From positions 1-63,141 of the forward strand of contig CAZVZK010000051.1 in NCBI GenBank assembly GCA_964630925.1: a DNA stretch of 63,141 nucleotides. Direction: 5' to 3'. Positions 1-8,498 of the stretch are shown piece by piece; the stretch's first letter is position 1; each line of letters starts with the position of its first letter. Position numbers and translations under genes: made by a program. This DNA comes from RGDT01 sp964630925 (lineage in GTDB: Bacteria; Planctomycetota; Planctomycetia; Gemmatales; Gemmataceae). The notes below the pieces were generated by a model. It saw only the letters and a list, made by a program, of their open reading frames with translations. It was not told the origin of the DNA and made no database searches.

Positions 1-233
1 GAAATTTTCGGAGCAGGGGGTTGCCTGGGGGGGTGCAATGCAATGCAATCCGCCCACGCCGTCCGTAGCAACCGTCTACTTCTGTCTAATTTCTACCACT
101 ACCTGAACCGGACCGTGCTTCATCACAGGCGCGATGAAGCCTTGTCGGCGCGTGCTCGCATCACGGGCGGAGCCCGGAAGACAAGGAGCCCCTCGGCGAA
201 GCCGGCGAACCCGAGGGACGAGCGCGAGGGGGC

Positions 234-272
234 ACGTCCGACGGCAGCGTCCGCGTCTGGCATCTCGGCTGA
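234..272 (+). pseudogene. C-terminal tail fragment of a WD40 gene
   Basis: Reading back from TGA at 270-272, the last twelve codons give TSDGSVRVWHLG, almost the same ending as the intact WD40 gene at 316-1683 (DGSVRIWHIG). Further upstream the frame stops resembling a WD repeat and meets a stop at 135-137, so no complete gene ends here. This is either the end of a decayed WD40 gene or a short tail copied together with the promoter it overlaps. Bases 1-233 otherwise show no gene I can support. Confidence 0.5.
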
Positions 273-286
273 CGGGCGGCTATCCT
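258..286 (+). promoter_or_regulatory. Candidate promoter of the WD40 gene
   Basis: TGGCAT at 258-263, a 17-bp spacer and TATCCT at 281-286. The same two hexamers at the same spacing occur before the next gene (1669-1697), each overlapping a WD40-type 3' end. The expected transcription start lies about 25 bases before the GTG start at 316. The -35 is a weak match, so the call rests mainly on the repeated arrangement. Confidence 0.4.
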
Positions 287-315
287 GAACGGGGCGCCCC
301 GAGGGCTCCACGCGC

Positions 316-1683
316 GTGAGCGACGAGCGTCTGACGGATCGCCCCTCCCCTGCCCCTCCGCCGCCCGCGCCCGGTTTCCGCCCGCCCACGCCGCGGCCCA
401 AGGGGTGGACGACGGCGGAGACCACCCAGGCCGTCTCGGCGGCATGCGTCCTCGGCGTCATGGGCGCGATCATGGGCTTCGTGTGGTCGCGTGGGGTGCC
501 GCTCGGCGGCATCCTCCTCGGCGGGGCCGTCGGCGCCCTGATCGGCGGGGCGGCCGGCGTCTACGGGGTGCTGTCCCGGCGGCCCAGGGGCGAGCGCGTC
601 GATTCCCGCGACCTGCCGGGGGCCGAGGACGCCCCGCCGGCGCAGCGGCCCCGCAGGGCCCAGCCCGACCTGCCGTCAACCGGGATCGCCAACGCCCGCT
701 CGTTGCCCTCGTTCGCCCCCGCTCCGGGCATGCTGCGCGTGACGAAGCTGGACGGGCATCAGGGCGCGGTCAACGGCGCGTCCATCTCCCCGGACGGCGA
801 GACGGCGGTCACCTGCGGCTCCTACGGCACCGTCGTCGGCTGGGACCTCGCCTCCGGGTTCGGGCTGTGGAGCATGCGCGGGTTCAAGGTGGGGGCCGCG
901 GCCGTCGCCCATTCGCCCGACGGGCAGCTCCTCGCCGCCGCCGGGGCGGAGGAGCCGGGCGGGCGGAACGGCGCGGACTTGACGCTGGTCCACGTCCTCG
1001 ACGCCCGCACGGGGCGGCCCCTGCGGCGGATCGAGCTGCGCGACTCGGCCGACAGCCTCGCCTGGCTGCCGGACAACCGCCACCTGCTCATCGGCTGCCA
1101 GGGCCAGGTCCGGGTGTGGGAGGTGAATGAGCCGTCGGAGGTGACGGCGTTCCCGGTGGACGGGATGTTCGGCGTGGACAACGTGGCCTCCCTGGCGGCC
1201 GAGCGCGAGGGGAGGTTCTTCATCGCGGGGACGAGCGTCAGCCAGGACGCCCGCGTCCTGACGCTGCCGGAGGGCGAGGTGCGCGTCCAGTTCAAGGGGC
1301 ACACCGCCGGCTGGGGCTGGGTGCGCTTCCGCGTGATCCGCGCCCTGGCCGTGGCCCCCGACGGGCAGACGGCGCTGAGCGGCAGCAACGACGGGACGGC
1401 GCGTGTTTGGGCGATCCGCTCGGGCGAGCAGCTCGCCTGCTTCACGGGGCACGCCGGCTGGTGGGGATTCCACGGCGTCACCGGGGTGGCGTTCCTCCCC
1501 GGCGGGCAGGCCCTGTCGGCGGGCGAGGACGGGACGCTGCGTTTGTGGGACGTGGGCAGCGGTAAGGAGCTGGTGCGCTGGGACCACGGGCGTGGCATCC
1601 GCTGCCTCGCCGTCCGTGCCGACGGCAAGCTGGCGCTGACGGGGGCGTGGGACGGGAGCGTGCGAATCTGGCATATCGGCTGA
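316..1683 (+). CDS. Membrane-anchored WD40 repeat protein
   Basis: 455 aa from a GTG start. A proline-rich N-terminus (residues 1-35) is followed by two hydrophobic, glycine-rich stretches at about 40-88 (ending AGVYGVL), likely one or two membrane segments. Residues about 140-455 hold WD40 repeats, recognisable from GH...WD-type units such as LDGHQGAVNG, VVGWDLAS, GTARVWAI, GTLRLWDVG and GSVRIWHIG, enough for one propeller. WD40 propellers are protein-binding scaffolds; no enzyme domain is attached, and the partner is unknown. The promoter for the next gene is embedded in its 3' end. Confidence 0.85.
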   Translation: MSDERLTDRPSPAPPPPAPGFRPPTPRPKGWTTAETTQAVSAACVLGVMGAIMGFVWSRGVPLGGILLGGAVGALIGGAAGVYGVLSRRPRGERVDSRDLPGAEDAPPAQRPRRAQPDLPSTGIANARSLPSFAPAPGMLRVTKLDGHQGAVNGASISPDGETAVTCGSYGTVVGWDLASGFGLWSMRGFKVGAAAVAHSPDGQLLAAAGAEEPGGRNGADLTLVHVLDARTGRPLRRIELRDSADSLAWLPDNRHLLIGCQGQVRVWEVNEPSEVTAFPVDGMFGVDNVASLAAEREGRFFIAGTSVSQDARVLTLPEGEVRVQFKGHTAGWGWVRFRVIRALAVAPDGQTALSGSNDGTARVWAIRSGEQLACFTGHAGWWGFHGVTGVAFLPGGQALSAGEDGTLRLWDVGSGKELVRWDHGRGIRCLAVRADGKLALTGAWDGSVRIWHIG

Positions 1684-1697
1684 CTTCGATGTATCCT
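1669..1697 (+). promoter_or_regulatory. Candidate promoter of the LRR lipoprotein gene
   Basis: TGGCAT at 1669-1674 lies inside the last codons of the WD40 gene; a 17-bp spacer leads to TATCCT at 1692-1697, about 25 bases before the ATG at 1723. It has the same hexamers and spacing as 258-286. Confidence 0.4.
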
Positions 1698-1722
1698 GAG
1701 AGAGTCATCGGGGGAGCGTGCC

Positions 1723-2934
1723 ATGCCGCGGGCCTGCGTGTTGGTGTTGCTGCTGAGCGTCGCCGCGTGCGGCCCGGGGCCTGGGCCTGGCGTGCCCGTG
1801 GGCGACCCACCGCCGAAGCCCCCGGAGATCAAGGAGGACCCGGAGGCGGTCAAGGCGCTGGAGAGGGCGGGCGTCATGCTGACCCGCGACGGGAAGGCGG
1901 CGGGCAAGCCGGTGGTGGGGGCGGTCATACGCGGGATCGGCCCACCCGAGGGCGACGGCCCCTTCAAGCACCTCCGCGGGCTTGGTTACCTCCGCGAGCT
2001 GGAGATCCAGTTCGCACAGAACCTGACCGCCAAGACCGTCGAGCCGTTGGAGAACCTCACCCGGCTGGAGACGCTCGATCTGAATCACTCGGCCGTCGAT
2101 GACGAGACGCTCGCCGTGCTGTCCCGCTTCCCGGCGTTGACGCGCCTGAAGTTGCGGGCCGCGCGACTGACCCACGCCGGCCTGACGCACCTGGCGAAGA
2201 TGACCAACCTCGTCGAGCTGGACCTCGGGAGCTGCGCCGGACTGGACGACAAGGCGGTGATGCACCTCACGGGCCTGAATAAGCTGGAGAAGCTCGAGGT
2301 GCCGCAGTGTACGGCCCTGACCGATGTCGGAGTCGCCCGCCTCGCCGCCCTCTCGGGGCTGAGGTCGCTCGATCTGCGGGGCGTGCCCGCCGGCGACGAG
2401 GGTGTGAAGAAGTTGGCCGGCCTCAAGGCGCTGAAGCAGCTCAACCTCGAAGACACGAAGGTGGGCGACGCTGGGGTCGCGGCGCTGGCCGGCCTCCCCC
2501 TGGAGGAGATCAACCTGAATCGTACCCTGATCGTGGCCCCGGCCCTGGAGAAGCTGCCGGAGCTGCGGCGGGTGTCCGTGCGCCAATTGCGTGTGGGCGA
2601 CGGGCTGATCAAGGCCATCGCCGCGGTGCGGTACCTGCAGGGGGCCGATTTCTCCGGGTGCAACCTCCAGAAGAAGGACGACGACGGCAAGGTCCTCGAG
2701 GACTACTCCTTGAGGGACATCCACGTCGCCGCACTCAAGGACAAGAAGTCGCTGCGGAGCCTCGACCTGAGCTCCACGCACGTGACCACGGCGGTGTTCG
2801 CGACGCTGCGGGACATGGCTCGCCTCGAAGAGGTGATCGTCTCCTCCGTCGTGAAAGGCGGGGAGGGGATCATCACCACGGAGGCGGTGGAGCAGTTCCG
2901 CAAGGAGAATCCGAAGATCAAGGTGAAGGATTGA
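1723..2934 (+). CDS. Leucine-rich repeat lipoprotein
   Basis: 403 aa. The N-terminus is a lipoprotein signal peptide with lipobox VAAC (Cys at about residue 16), followed by a Gly/Pro linker, so the protein should be anchored to a membrane and face the periplasm or exterior. From about residue 80 to 380 there are LRR units of the RNI/cysteine-containing type (LETLDLNHS, LTRLKLRAA, LVELDLGSC, LRSLDLRGV, LKQLNLEDT, LRSLDLSST). Such repeats bind proteins; no catalytic domain is visible. Its stop codon lies within the -35 element of the next promoter. Confidence 0.85.
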   Translation: MPRACVLVLLLSVAACGPGPGPGVPVGDPPPKPPEIKEDPEAVKALERAGVMLTRDGKAAGKPVVGAVIRGIGPPEGDGPFKHLRGLGYLRELEIQFAQNLTAKTVEPLENLTRLETLDLNHSAVDDETLAVLSRFPALTRLKLRAARLTHAGLTHLAKMTNLVELDLGSCAGLDDKAVMHLTGLNKLEKLEVPQCTALTDVGVARLAALSGLRSLDLRGVPAGDEGVKKLAGLKALKQLNLEDTKVGDAGVAALAGLPLEEINLNRTLIVAPALEKLPELRRVSVRQLRVGDGLIKAIAAVRYLQGADFSGCNLQKKDDDGKVLEDYSLRDIHVAALKDKKSLRSLDLSSTHVTTAVFATLRDMARLEEVIVSSVVKGGEGIITTEAVEQFRKENPKIKVKD

Positions 2935-2960
2935 CCGGCCCCCTCCGAGGCAGGTACGAT
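2931..2960 (+). promoter_or_regulatory. Candidate promoter of the PKGPPP gene array
   Basis: TTGACC (2931-2936), 18-bp spacer, TACGAT (2955-2960). The -35 overlaps the TGA of the LRR gene (2932-2934). It lies 34 bases before the first array gene and could drive the genes up to the first cytochrome. Confidence 0.5.
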
Positions 2961-2993
2961 CATCCCTGCACCGATCAACAACCGGAGTGGACC

Positions 2994-3443
2994 ATGAACG
3001 TGATGATGCTGGCCGCGCTGCTCGCCGGCGCCGACCCCGAGCCGGTGACGCCCCCCAAGGGGCCGCCGCCGATGATCTCGCACCTGAAGAACGACGGCGG
3101 GCGCGTGGTCCGCCTGGCGGTCGAGCAGATCCCATTGACGTACATGGAGAAGGTCGAGGTGGTCGAGGGCGGGCGCAAGGTCGTCAAGGATGTCTTCAGG
3201 ACGAAAATCGTACTCGTCTCGAAGCTGGTGATCGTCTCCACCGGGAAGGAGTCGTTCTCGACGGCGGGGGGCAAGAAGCTGGACGAGGTCGAGGCGATGA
3301 AGCGTCTGAGGGCGGGTGCGATCGCGGCGGTCTCCGCCGACGGCAAGCCGGTCGATAAAACGTACCTGCGGGCGTTGAAGCCCGACACGCTGGTCCTGGT
3401 CCCCGCGCCGACGCCGGCCGCCGACGCGGGGAAGAAGGAGTGA
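2994..3443 (+). CDS. PKGPPP-family short secreted protein, copy 1
   Basis: 149 aa; the ATG at 2994 was chosen because it gives the same N-terminus as three downstream paralogues. A short hydrophobic start (MNVMMLAALLAGA) resembles a signal peptide and is followed by DPEPVTPPKGPPP. The middle carries a charged segment, then FSTAGGKKLDEVEAMKRL, then an alternating Ala/Val segment with SADGKPVDKTYLRALKPDT. No known domain is recognised. It is first of four tandem copies that precede a multiheme cytochrome gene, probably in one operon. The function is unknown; a small exported accessory protein is an inference only. Confidence 0.75.
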   Translation: MNVMMLAALLAGADPEPVTPPKGPPPMISHLKNDGGRVVRLAVEQIPLTYMEKVEVVEGGRKVVKDVFRTKIVLVSKLVIVSTGKESFSTAGGKKLDEVEAMKRLRAGAIAAVSADGKPVDKTYLRALKPDTLVLVPAPTPAADAGKKE

Positions 3444-3477
3444 TCGAGAGCAACCACGCCAGAACCGAGGGTGCATC

Positions 3478-3927
3478 ATGCAAGGGCTACTGGTCATCGC
3501 CGCGCTGTTCGCGGACCCCGAGCCGGTGAAGCCACCCAAGGGGCCGCCGCCGGACATCGCGTTCTGCAAGATGGAGGGTGGGAGTCTGAAGCGGAACATC
3601 TTCGCGTTCGTCCCGGAGGAGTTCTCGGTGAAGGTCAAGTACGTCAAGGACGGCAAGACCTACGAGAAGGAGGAGCGGCGGACGCGGCTGGCCGTCGCGA
3701 TCGTGATGTCCGAGCTGCCGCCGGCCGGGTTGACGTTCACGACGGCGGGCGGGAAGAAGATCGAGGCCGCCGAGGCGAGGAAGAAGCTCGGCGCGGGCGC
3801 CATCGCGGCCTTCTCGGCGGACGGGCGGCCGGTCGACCCGTCATACCTGAAGGCGCTGAAGCCGGACACGGTGGTCGTAGTGGCCCCGGTGTACGGGGCG
3901 CCGACGCCCGTGCCGAAGGCGGGTTGA
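3478..3927 (+). CDS. PKGPPP-family short secreted protein, copy 2
   Basis: 149 aa. Starts MQGLLVIAALFADPEPVKPP and shares with its neighbours KGPPP, the block FTTAGGKKIEAAEARKKL and the C-terminal SADGRPVDPSYLKALKPDT. The hydrophobic start is short, so export is probable but not certain. A GAGGG ribosome-binding site sits just before the ATG, in the same GAGGGTGCATCATGCAAG context as copy 3, which shows that the intergenic region was duplicated with the gene. No catalytic motif is seen. Confidence 0.75.
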   Translation: MQGLLVIAALFADPEPVKPPKGPPPDIAFCKMEGGSLKRNIFAFVPEEFSVKVKYVKDGKTYEKEERRTRLAVAIVMSELPPAGLTFTTAGGKKIEAAEARKKLGAGAIAAFSADGRPVDPSYLKALKPDTVVVVAPVYGAPTPVPKAG

Positions 3928-3952
3928 TCGATCCCCCGGACCTTTCTTACGA
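3924..3952 (+). promoter_or_regulatory. Weak internal promoter before PKGPPP copy 3
   Basis: TTGATC (3924-3929) overlapping the TGA of copy 2, 17-bp spacer, TTACGA (3947-3952). The -10 is poor; it may only be chance in an operon. Confidence 0.25.
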
Positions 3953-3961
3953 GGGTGCATC

Positions 3962-4444
3962 ATGCAAGAGCTGCTGGTCATCGCCGCGCTGTTCGCGGAC
4001 CCCGAGCCGGTGACGCCGCCCAAGGGGCCGCCGCCGTCGCTGACGTACATGCAGTCGAGGCGCGGGCTTTTCGTCCGCTGGAGCATGCAGGCCATCCCGG
4101 TGACGGAGGCCCGCATCGTGGAGGTCGTCGAGGGCGGTAAGACGATCAAGAAGATGGTGACCGTGACCAAGTACGTCATGCAGACGGTCGCGGTGGAGAT
4201 GTCGCCGAAGGATATGATATTCTCCACCGCCGGAGGCAAGAAGCTGGAGACGGCCGACGCGGTGAAGCGTCTCGCCGACGGGGCGCTCGTCGTGCTGTCG
4301 GCGAATGGGGCGGCGGTCGATGCGGCGTTCTTGCGGGCGCTCAAGCCGGAGACGCTGGTGGTGATCCAGCCGCTGGGTGCGCCGACGCCGGCGATCACCC
4401 CTCCGATCCGTATCCGTCCAGGTGTCATCATCGAAGACAAGTGA
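3962..4444 (+). CDS. PKGPPP-family short secreted protein, copy 3
   Basis: 160 aa. The first residues (MQELLVIAALFADPEPVTPP) are nearly identical to copy 2, and the body has FSTAGGKKLETADAVKRL and SANGAAVDAAFLRALKPET. The middle segment (about residues 25-80) is much more divergent between copies than the two ends, so the ends may be structural and the middle specific. The tail is a Pro/Ile-rich extension after the conserved LKPET block. Function unknown. Confidence 0.75.
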   Translation: MQELLVIAALFADPEPVTPPKGPPPSLTYMQSRRGLFVRWSMQAIPVTEARIVEVVEGGKTIKKMVTVTKYVMQTVAVEMSPKDMIFSTAGGKKLETADAVKRLADGALVVLSANGAAVDAAFLRALKPETLVVIQPLGAPTPAITPPIRIRPGVIIEDK

Positions 4445-4463
4445 TCTGACACGAGGAGAGACC

Positions 4464-4994
4464 ATGAACGCAGTTATCCTGCTCGCGTTGATCGGCGCCG
4501 ACGACCCCGTCGCCACGCCCAAGGGTCCGCCCCCTCAGATGGCCTTCGTCAAGGTGGCCGGCGGCAAGATCGTCCGCAGCGTCACCGTCACCGTGCCCGT
4601 CGCGGTCGAACGCGAGGTCGAGGTGATCGTCGGCGGCAAGACCGAGAAACGCAAGGTGGTGGAGACGAGGCTGGAGACGGCCACCAAGGAGATGGCTGTG
4701 CCCACCGACAAGGCGACGTTCTCGACGGCCGGGGGCAAGAAGCTGGACCTCGATGCGGCCAAGAAGGCCATCGGCGACGGGGCCGTGGTGCTGATGTCGG
4801 CGAACGGAGAGGCCGTGGACGCGGCCTACATGAAGGCGTTCAAGGCGGACACGGTGGTGATGGTGGTGCCGGGCGGGGGCGGGGTGGGTGGGCCTGGGGT
4901 GATGCCCCTCCCTGTGCCGTTGCCGCCGCGTGGCATCCCCCGCCCGATCCCGATCATCAGGCCGCTGCCCCCGCGTCCGGCCGTGGAGCGTTGA
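4464..4994 (+). CDS. PKGPPP-family short secreted protein, copy 4
   Basis: 176 aa from the ATG at 4464, preceded by a good GAGGAGA ribosome-binding site. It keeps PKGPPP, FSTAGGKKLDLDAAKKA and SANGEAVDAAYMKAFKADT, but has a longer C-terminal tail rich in Gly and Pro (residues about 137-176), suggesting an unstructured or wall-spanning end. Three bases separate its stop from the start of the multiheme cytochrome gene, so the two are very likely co-transcribed and translationally coupled. Function unknown. Confidence 0.75.
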   Translation: MNAVILLALIGADDPVATPKGPPPQMAFVKVAGGKIVRSVTVTVPVAVEREVEVIVGGKTEKRKVVETRLETATKEMAVPTDKATFSTAGGKKLDLDAAKKAIGDGAVVLMSANGEAVDAAYMKAFKADTVVMVVPGGGGVGGPGVMPLPVPLPPRGIPRPIPIIRPLPPRPAVER

Positions 4995-4997
4995 GCG

Positions 4998-6932
4998 ATG
5001 CCGTCTGAAGGGTCGGGCAAGGAGGGACGGGGCGCGTGGCTGATGGCCGCCGCGGTGCTGGCGCTGGCCGTCACCGTGGCGGCGGTGGCCTACCGCTGGG
5101 GCACGGCGCCCGCCCCGGCGCCGGACGGGCGGCCCGACCCGCGCGTCGCATACAAGGGGCCGTACCGCAACGTCCACCCCGACGTGAAGTACGTGGGGGA
5201 TGCGGCGTGCGTGCAGTGTCACGTTGAGATCGCGGGGACGTTCGCCGAGCACCCGATGGGGCGCTCGCTGTTCCCGACGCCGCAGGTGGCGGCGTCGCAG
5301 CCGCCGCTGGCGGGGGCGGCCTTCGGGGCGTTGGGGCGGCGCTTCTGGGTCACGCGGAAGGACGGCAAGACCTACCACCACGTGGCGGCGTACGAAGGGG
5401 ACGAGAAGATCTACGAACAGGTGATCGAGGCTCACTTCGTCGTGGGCTCCGGGACGCACGGGTACTCTTACCTGGAGGAGCGTGACGGGCACGTCTTCCA
5501 GACGCCGATCAGTTACTACACGATCAACACGATGTGGGGGCTGTCGCCGGGCTTCACCGAACGCATCGTGCACGGGCGCCCGGTGCAGGCGGCGTGCCTG
5601 CAGTGTCACGCGGGCGGGCTGAAGATGGACCGGTCCACGCCGGACCGGTTCGAGGCTGGGGTGTTCGCGGGTCACGCGATCGGGTGCGAGCGTTGCCACG
5701 GGCCGGGGGAGGCGCACGTCCGGGAGCGTGAGCGCGGCGACGCGCTGGAGGCGCCCCACGACACGGCGACGGTCAACCCACGGCGGCTGCCGTGGCGGAC
5801 GCGCGACGGCGTGTGCATGCAGTGCCACCTCCAGGGCAGGCAGCGCGTCCTGCGGGCGGGGCGTGGGCTGATGGACTTCCGGCCGGGGATGCCGTTCGAG
5901 GAGTTCTTCAACGTCTTCGTGACCCCGGACGCGGGCGAACAAGGGAAGACGGTGGGCCATTTCGAGGAGATGCGTCAGAGCCTGTGCTGGCAGCGGACGG
6001 AGGGGGAGGCGAGGCTGGGGTGCATCTCATGCCACGACCCGCACCTCAAGCCAGCGCCCGATGGGCGCGTGGCGTTCTTCCGGGAGCGATGCGTGCGGTG
6101 CCACGAGGGGGCGGGGAAGAAGGTCTGCTCGGAGCCGGCCGCCGAGCGGGTGAAGAAGGCGCCCGGCGACAGCTGCATCGACTGCCACATGCCCCCCCGG
6201 AACGCCAAGGACGTGGTGCACGCGGCCCTGAGTGACCACCGCGTGCCGCGGCGGCCGGGGGATCCGTCGCGCCGGGCACCGGTGCCTGAGAGGGAGGGGT
6301 CGGGCCCGCTGAGCTCGTACTTCGCCGACGTGCTGCCCGAGGACGTGCCGGGCCAGAGGCGTGATCTGGGCGTGGCGATGACGGAGATGCTGGGTGGTGC
6401 GCCGCCGGGGACGTTAGGCCTGGAGGGTCCACGGAAAAAGGCCCTCGCGCTCTTGCAGGAGGCGGCTGGGGCGGACCGGAAGGACGTCGGTGCCTGGGCG
6501 GCACTGGGCGAGACGCGCCGGCTCCTGGGCGAGACGGAATCGGCGAAGGACGCGCTGTCGCACGCTCTCTCACTGTCCCCGAACGACCGGCGGCTGCTGG
6601 TGCGGATGGGTCAGTTGATGGAGAGGCGCCCCGACGAGGCGCTGCCGTACTACCGCAGGGCCGTGGCGGCCGCGCCGAATCACCCCGACGTGCGGGGGGC
6701 GTTGGTGTACACGCTGGGCCGTGTGGGGCGGCACGGCGAGGCGGCCGAGCAGGGCCGGGTCTGGGTGAGGCTCGTGCCGGGCGACGCCGAGGCCCGCTTC
6801 CTGCTGTGCCAGGCGCTGGCCGCCTCGGGGCAGAAGGAGGAGGCACGGAAGGAGTTCGTGGTGATCCGGAAGCTGCGTCCGCCCCGGATCGACGAGTTCG
6901 AGGAGTGGTATCGACGCGCTCTTGGGAAGTAA
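4998..6932 (+). CDS. Seven-heme cytochrome c with C-terminal TPR repeats, copy 1
   Basis: 644 aa. One N-terminal membrane anchor at about residues 13-33, then seven CXXCH heme-binding motifs: CVQCH (71), CLQCH (200), CERCH (230), CMQCH (273), CISCH (342), CVRCH (365) and CIDCH (393). Residues about 470-640 are TPR-like helices (ALGETRRLLG, YYRRAVAAAPNHPDVRGALV, ALAASGQKEEARKEF). This is the architecture of periplasmic or surface electron-carrier proteins with a protein-docking tail. The redox partner cannot be read from the sequence. A close paralogue lies at 8532-10457; the phosphoesterase gene starts four bases downstream. Confidence 0.9.
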   Translation: MPSEGSGKEGRGAWLMAAAVLALAVTVAAVAYRWGTAPAPAPDGRPDPRVAYKGPYRNVHPDVKYVGDAACVQCHVEIAGTFAEHPMGRSLFPTPQVAASQPPLAGAAFGALGRRFWVTRKDGKTYHHVAAYEGDEKIYEQVIEAHFVVGSGTHGYSYLEERDGHVFQTPISYYTINTMWGLSPGFTERIVHGRPVQAACLQCHAGGLKMDRSTPDRFEAGVFAGHAIGCERCHGPGEAHVRERERGDALEAPHDTATVNPRRLPWRTRDGVCMQCHLQGRQRVLRAGRGLMDFRPGMPFEEFFNVFVTPDAGEQGKTVGHFEEMRQSLCWQRTEGEARLGCISCHDPHLKPAPDGRVAFFRERCVRCHEGAGKKVCSEPAAERVKKAPGDSCIDCHMPPRNAKDVVHAALSDHRVPRRPGDPSRRAPVPEREGSGPLSSYFADVLPEDVPGQRRDLGVAMTEMLGGAPPGTLGLEGPRKKALALLQEAAGADRKDVGAWAALGETRRLLGETESAKDALSHALSLSPNDRRLLVRMGQLMERRPDEALPYYRRAVAAAPNHPDVRGALVYTLGRVGRHGEAAEQGRVWVRLVPGDAEARFLLCQALAASGQKEEARKEFVVIRKLRPPRIDEFEEWYRRALGK

Positions 6933-6936
6933 GCCG

Positions 6937-7782
6937 ATGTCGAGCCACGCCACGCGCCTCGCGACGATCCGGAACGCCGCCACGATCTGCCGGGGCGCGG
7001 CTGGGAGGCGTGGCCGCCTGCTGGTGCCGGCGGACGCTGCGGACGTCCTGGTGGCCGGGGACATGCACGGGCACGTCGAGAACTTCCGGCGTGTGATGGT
7101 GAAGGCCGACCTGGGACGCAACCCGCGGCGGCACCTCGTCTTGCAGGAGCTGATCCACGGGCCGAACCGCTACCCGGCCGGGGGCGACCGCTCGCACCAG
7201 CTCGTGGACCTCACCTGCGCGCTCATCAACCAGTACCCGGGCCGCGTCCACTATCTGCCCGGCAACCACGAGCTGGCTCAGCTCACGAACCGGCGTGTCG
7301 GGAAGCAGGAGGGGGATTTGAACGAGCTCTTCACGGCGGGGGTGCGGGCGGCCTATGGGGCGGGGGCGGATGACATCTACTCGGCGTACATGGAGCTGTT
7401 CCGCGCGCTGCCGCTGGCGGTGCGGACGGAGGGGGGGCTGTTCCTCAGCCACAGCCTGCCGTCGCTGGGGCTGCTGGCGGACTGGCCGCCCGAGTCATTG
7501 GAGCGAGACCCGACCCCGGAGGCGGACTACGCGCCGGGCGGGCCGGTGTACTCGCTGGTCTGGGGCCGCGACGTGCGGCCGGAGACGAGTGCGGCGTTCC
7601 TGGCGAAGGTGGGGGGCAACGCGCTGATCACGGGGCACATCCCCGTGGAGGGGGCGGCGGAGCGGCCTGGGCCGCGGCATCTGATCATCGACACGCAGGG
7701 GTACCCGGCGGCGTGCGCGTTGGTGCCGGCGGGGCGGGCGGCGGACGAGGCGGAGTGGGCCGGATGCGTGCAGATGCTATGA
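6937..7782 (+). CDS. Calcineurin-like metallophosphoesterase
   Basis: 281 aa from ATG 6937; a TTG five codons upstream, overlapping the cytochrome stop, is possible but less likely. Family motifs: GDMHG (residues 41-45), GNHE (109-112), SHS (171-173) and GH (233-234), all metal-ligand motifs of PPP/calcineurin-type phosphatases. The central GDxxDRG motif is not present in normal form; the corresponding region reads LIHGPNRYPAGGDRS, so the second metal site may differ. It is cytoplasmic by lack of a signal. It overlaps the next gene by ATGA, implying coupled translation. The substrate is unknown. Confidence 0.8.
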   Translation: MSSHATRLATIRNAATICRGAAGRRGRLLVPADAADVLVAGDMHGHVENFRRVMVKADLGRNPRRHLVLQELIHGPNRYPAGGDRSHQLVDLTCALINQYPGRVHYLPGNHELAQLTNRRVGKQEGDLNELFTAGVRAAYGAGADDIYSAYMELFRALPLAVRTEGGLFLSHSLPSLGLLADWPPESLERDPTPEADYAPGGPVYSLVWGRDVRPETSAAFLAKVGGNALITGHIPVEGAAERPGPRHLIIDTQGYPAACALVPAGRAADEAEWAGCVQML

Positions 7783-8498
7783 GCGACCCGATGCCGGAGA
7801 CGCCGCTTGACGCTGTCCGCGAGACGGTGCGCGAGCGTGTGATCCTGGGCGACCACGTCATCGTGCTGGAACGGCCGGCGGAGTCGGACCGCCTCCTGGA
7901 CCACCCGGCGGTCCGCGCCGAGCTGGCGGCGCGGGAGTACATGCCGTACTGGGCGGACCTGTGGCCGGCGGCGCGGATGCTCGCCCGCTGGCTGTTGCGA
8001 AGAGAGTGGCCGGCGGGGGTGCGGGCGCTGGAGATCGGGTGCGGGCTGGGGCTGGCCGGCATCGCGGCGCAGATGCGCGGCATGCACGTCACGTTCAGCG
8101 ATTACGACGCCACGGCCCTGCACTTCGCCTCGCGGAATTCGCGCCTCAACGGGCAGACGAACCACGCGACGCTGCAGATGGACTGGAACCGGCCGCCGGA
8201 GGGGTTGTCGTTCCCGGCCGTGCTGGCGAGCGACCTGACGTATCAGCCGGAGAACGTGTTGCCGCTGGTGCGGCTGATCAGGCGGGTGCTGGCGGAGGAC
8301 GGGGTGTGCCTGCTGACGGACCAGGACCGGCTGCCGGCGGAGCTGCTGCGGCGGACGCTCGCTGACGAGGGGATGCCGTTCGCGAGCAGGATGCTGCGGG
8401 CGGGGGAGCCGGGTGGGCGGCGGCTGAAGGGGACGTTGTACAAGATCACGCACCCCGGTGCGAGCGGGCCGCTGGTTGACGTGCCGCTGGACGGGTGA
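7779..8498 (+). CDS. Class I SAM-dependent methyltransferase (METTL21/lysine-type)
   Basis: 239 aa from an ATG overlapping the upstream stop. The SAM-binding motif EIGCGLGLAG lies at about residues 82-91, followed by the acidic FSDYDATAL strand; the upstream YWADLWPAARMLARWL segment is typical of the METTL21/nicotinamide-methyltransferase-like family whose eukaryotic members methylate protein lysines. The bacterial substrate is unknown. It is translationally coupled to the phosphoesterase and lies between two cytochrome genes. The last eleven codons overlap a strong promoter and recur after the second cytochrome gene. Confidence 0.8.
   Translation: MSDPMPETPLDAVRETVRERVILGDHVIVLERPAESDRLLDHPAVRAELAAREYMPYWADLWPAARMLARWLLRREWPAGVRALEIGCGLGLAGIAAQMRGMHVTFSDYDATALHFASRNSRLNGQTNHATLQMDWNRPPEGLSFPAVLASDLTYQPENVLPLVRLIRRVLAEDGVCLLTDQDRLPAELLRRTLADEGMPFASRMLRAGEPGGRRLKGTLYKITHPGASGPLVDVPLDG

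Noticed and set aside
43..288. Short open frame on the plus strand at the left edge
   Set aside because: Arg/Ala/Ser-rich, no motif, and it overlaps the WD40 tail fragment in another frame.
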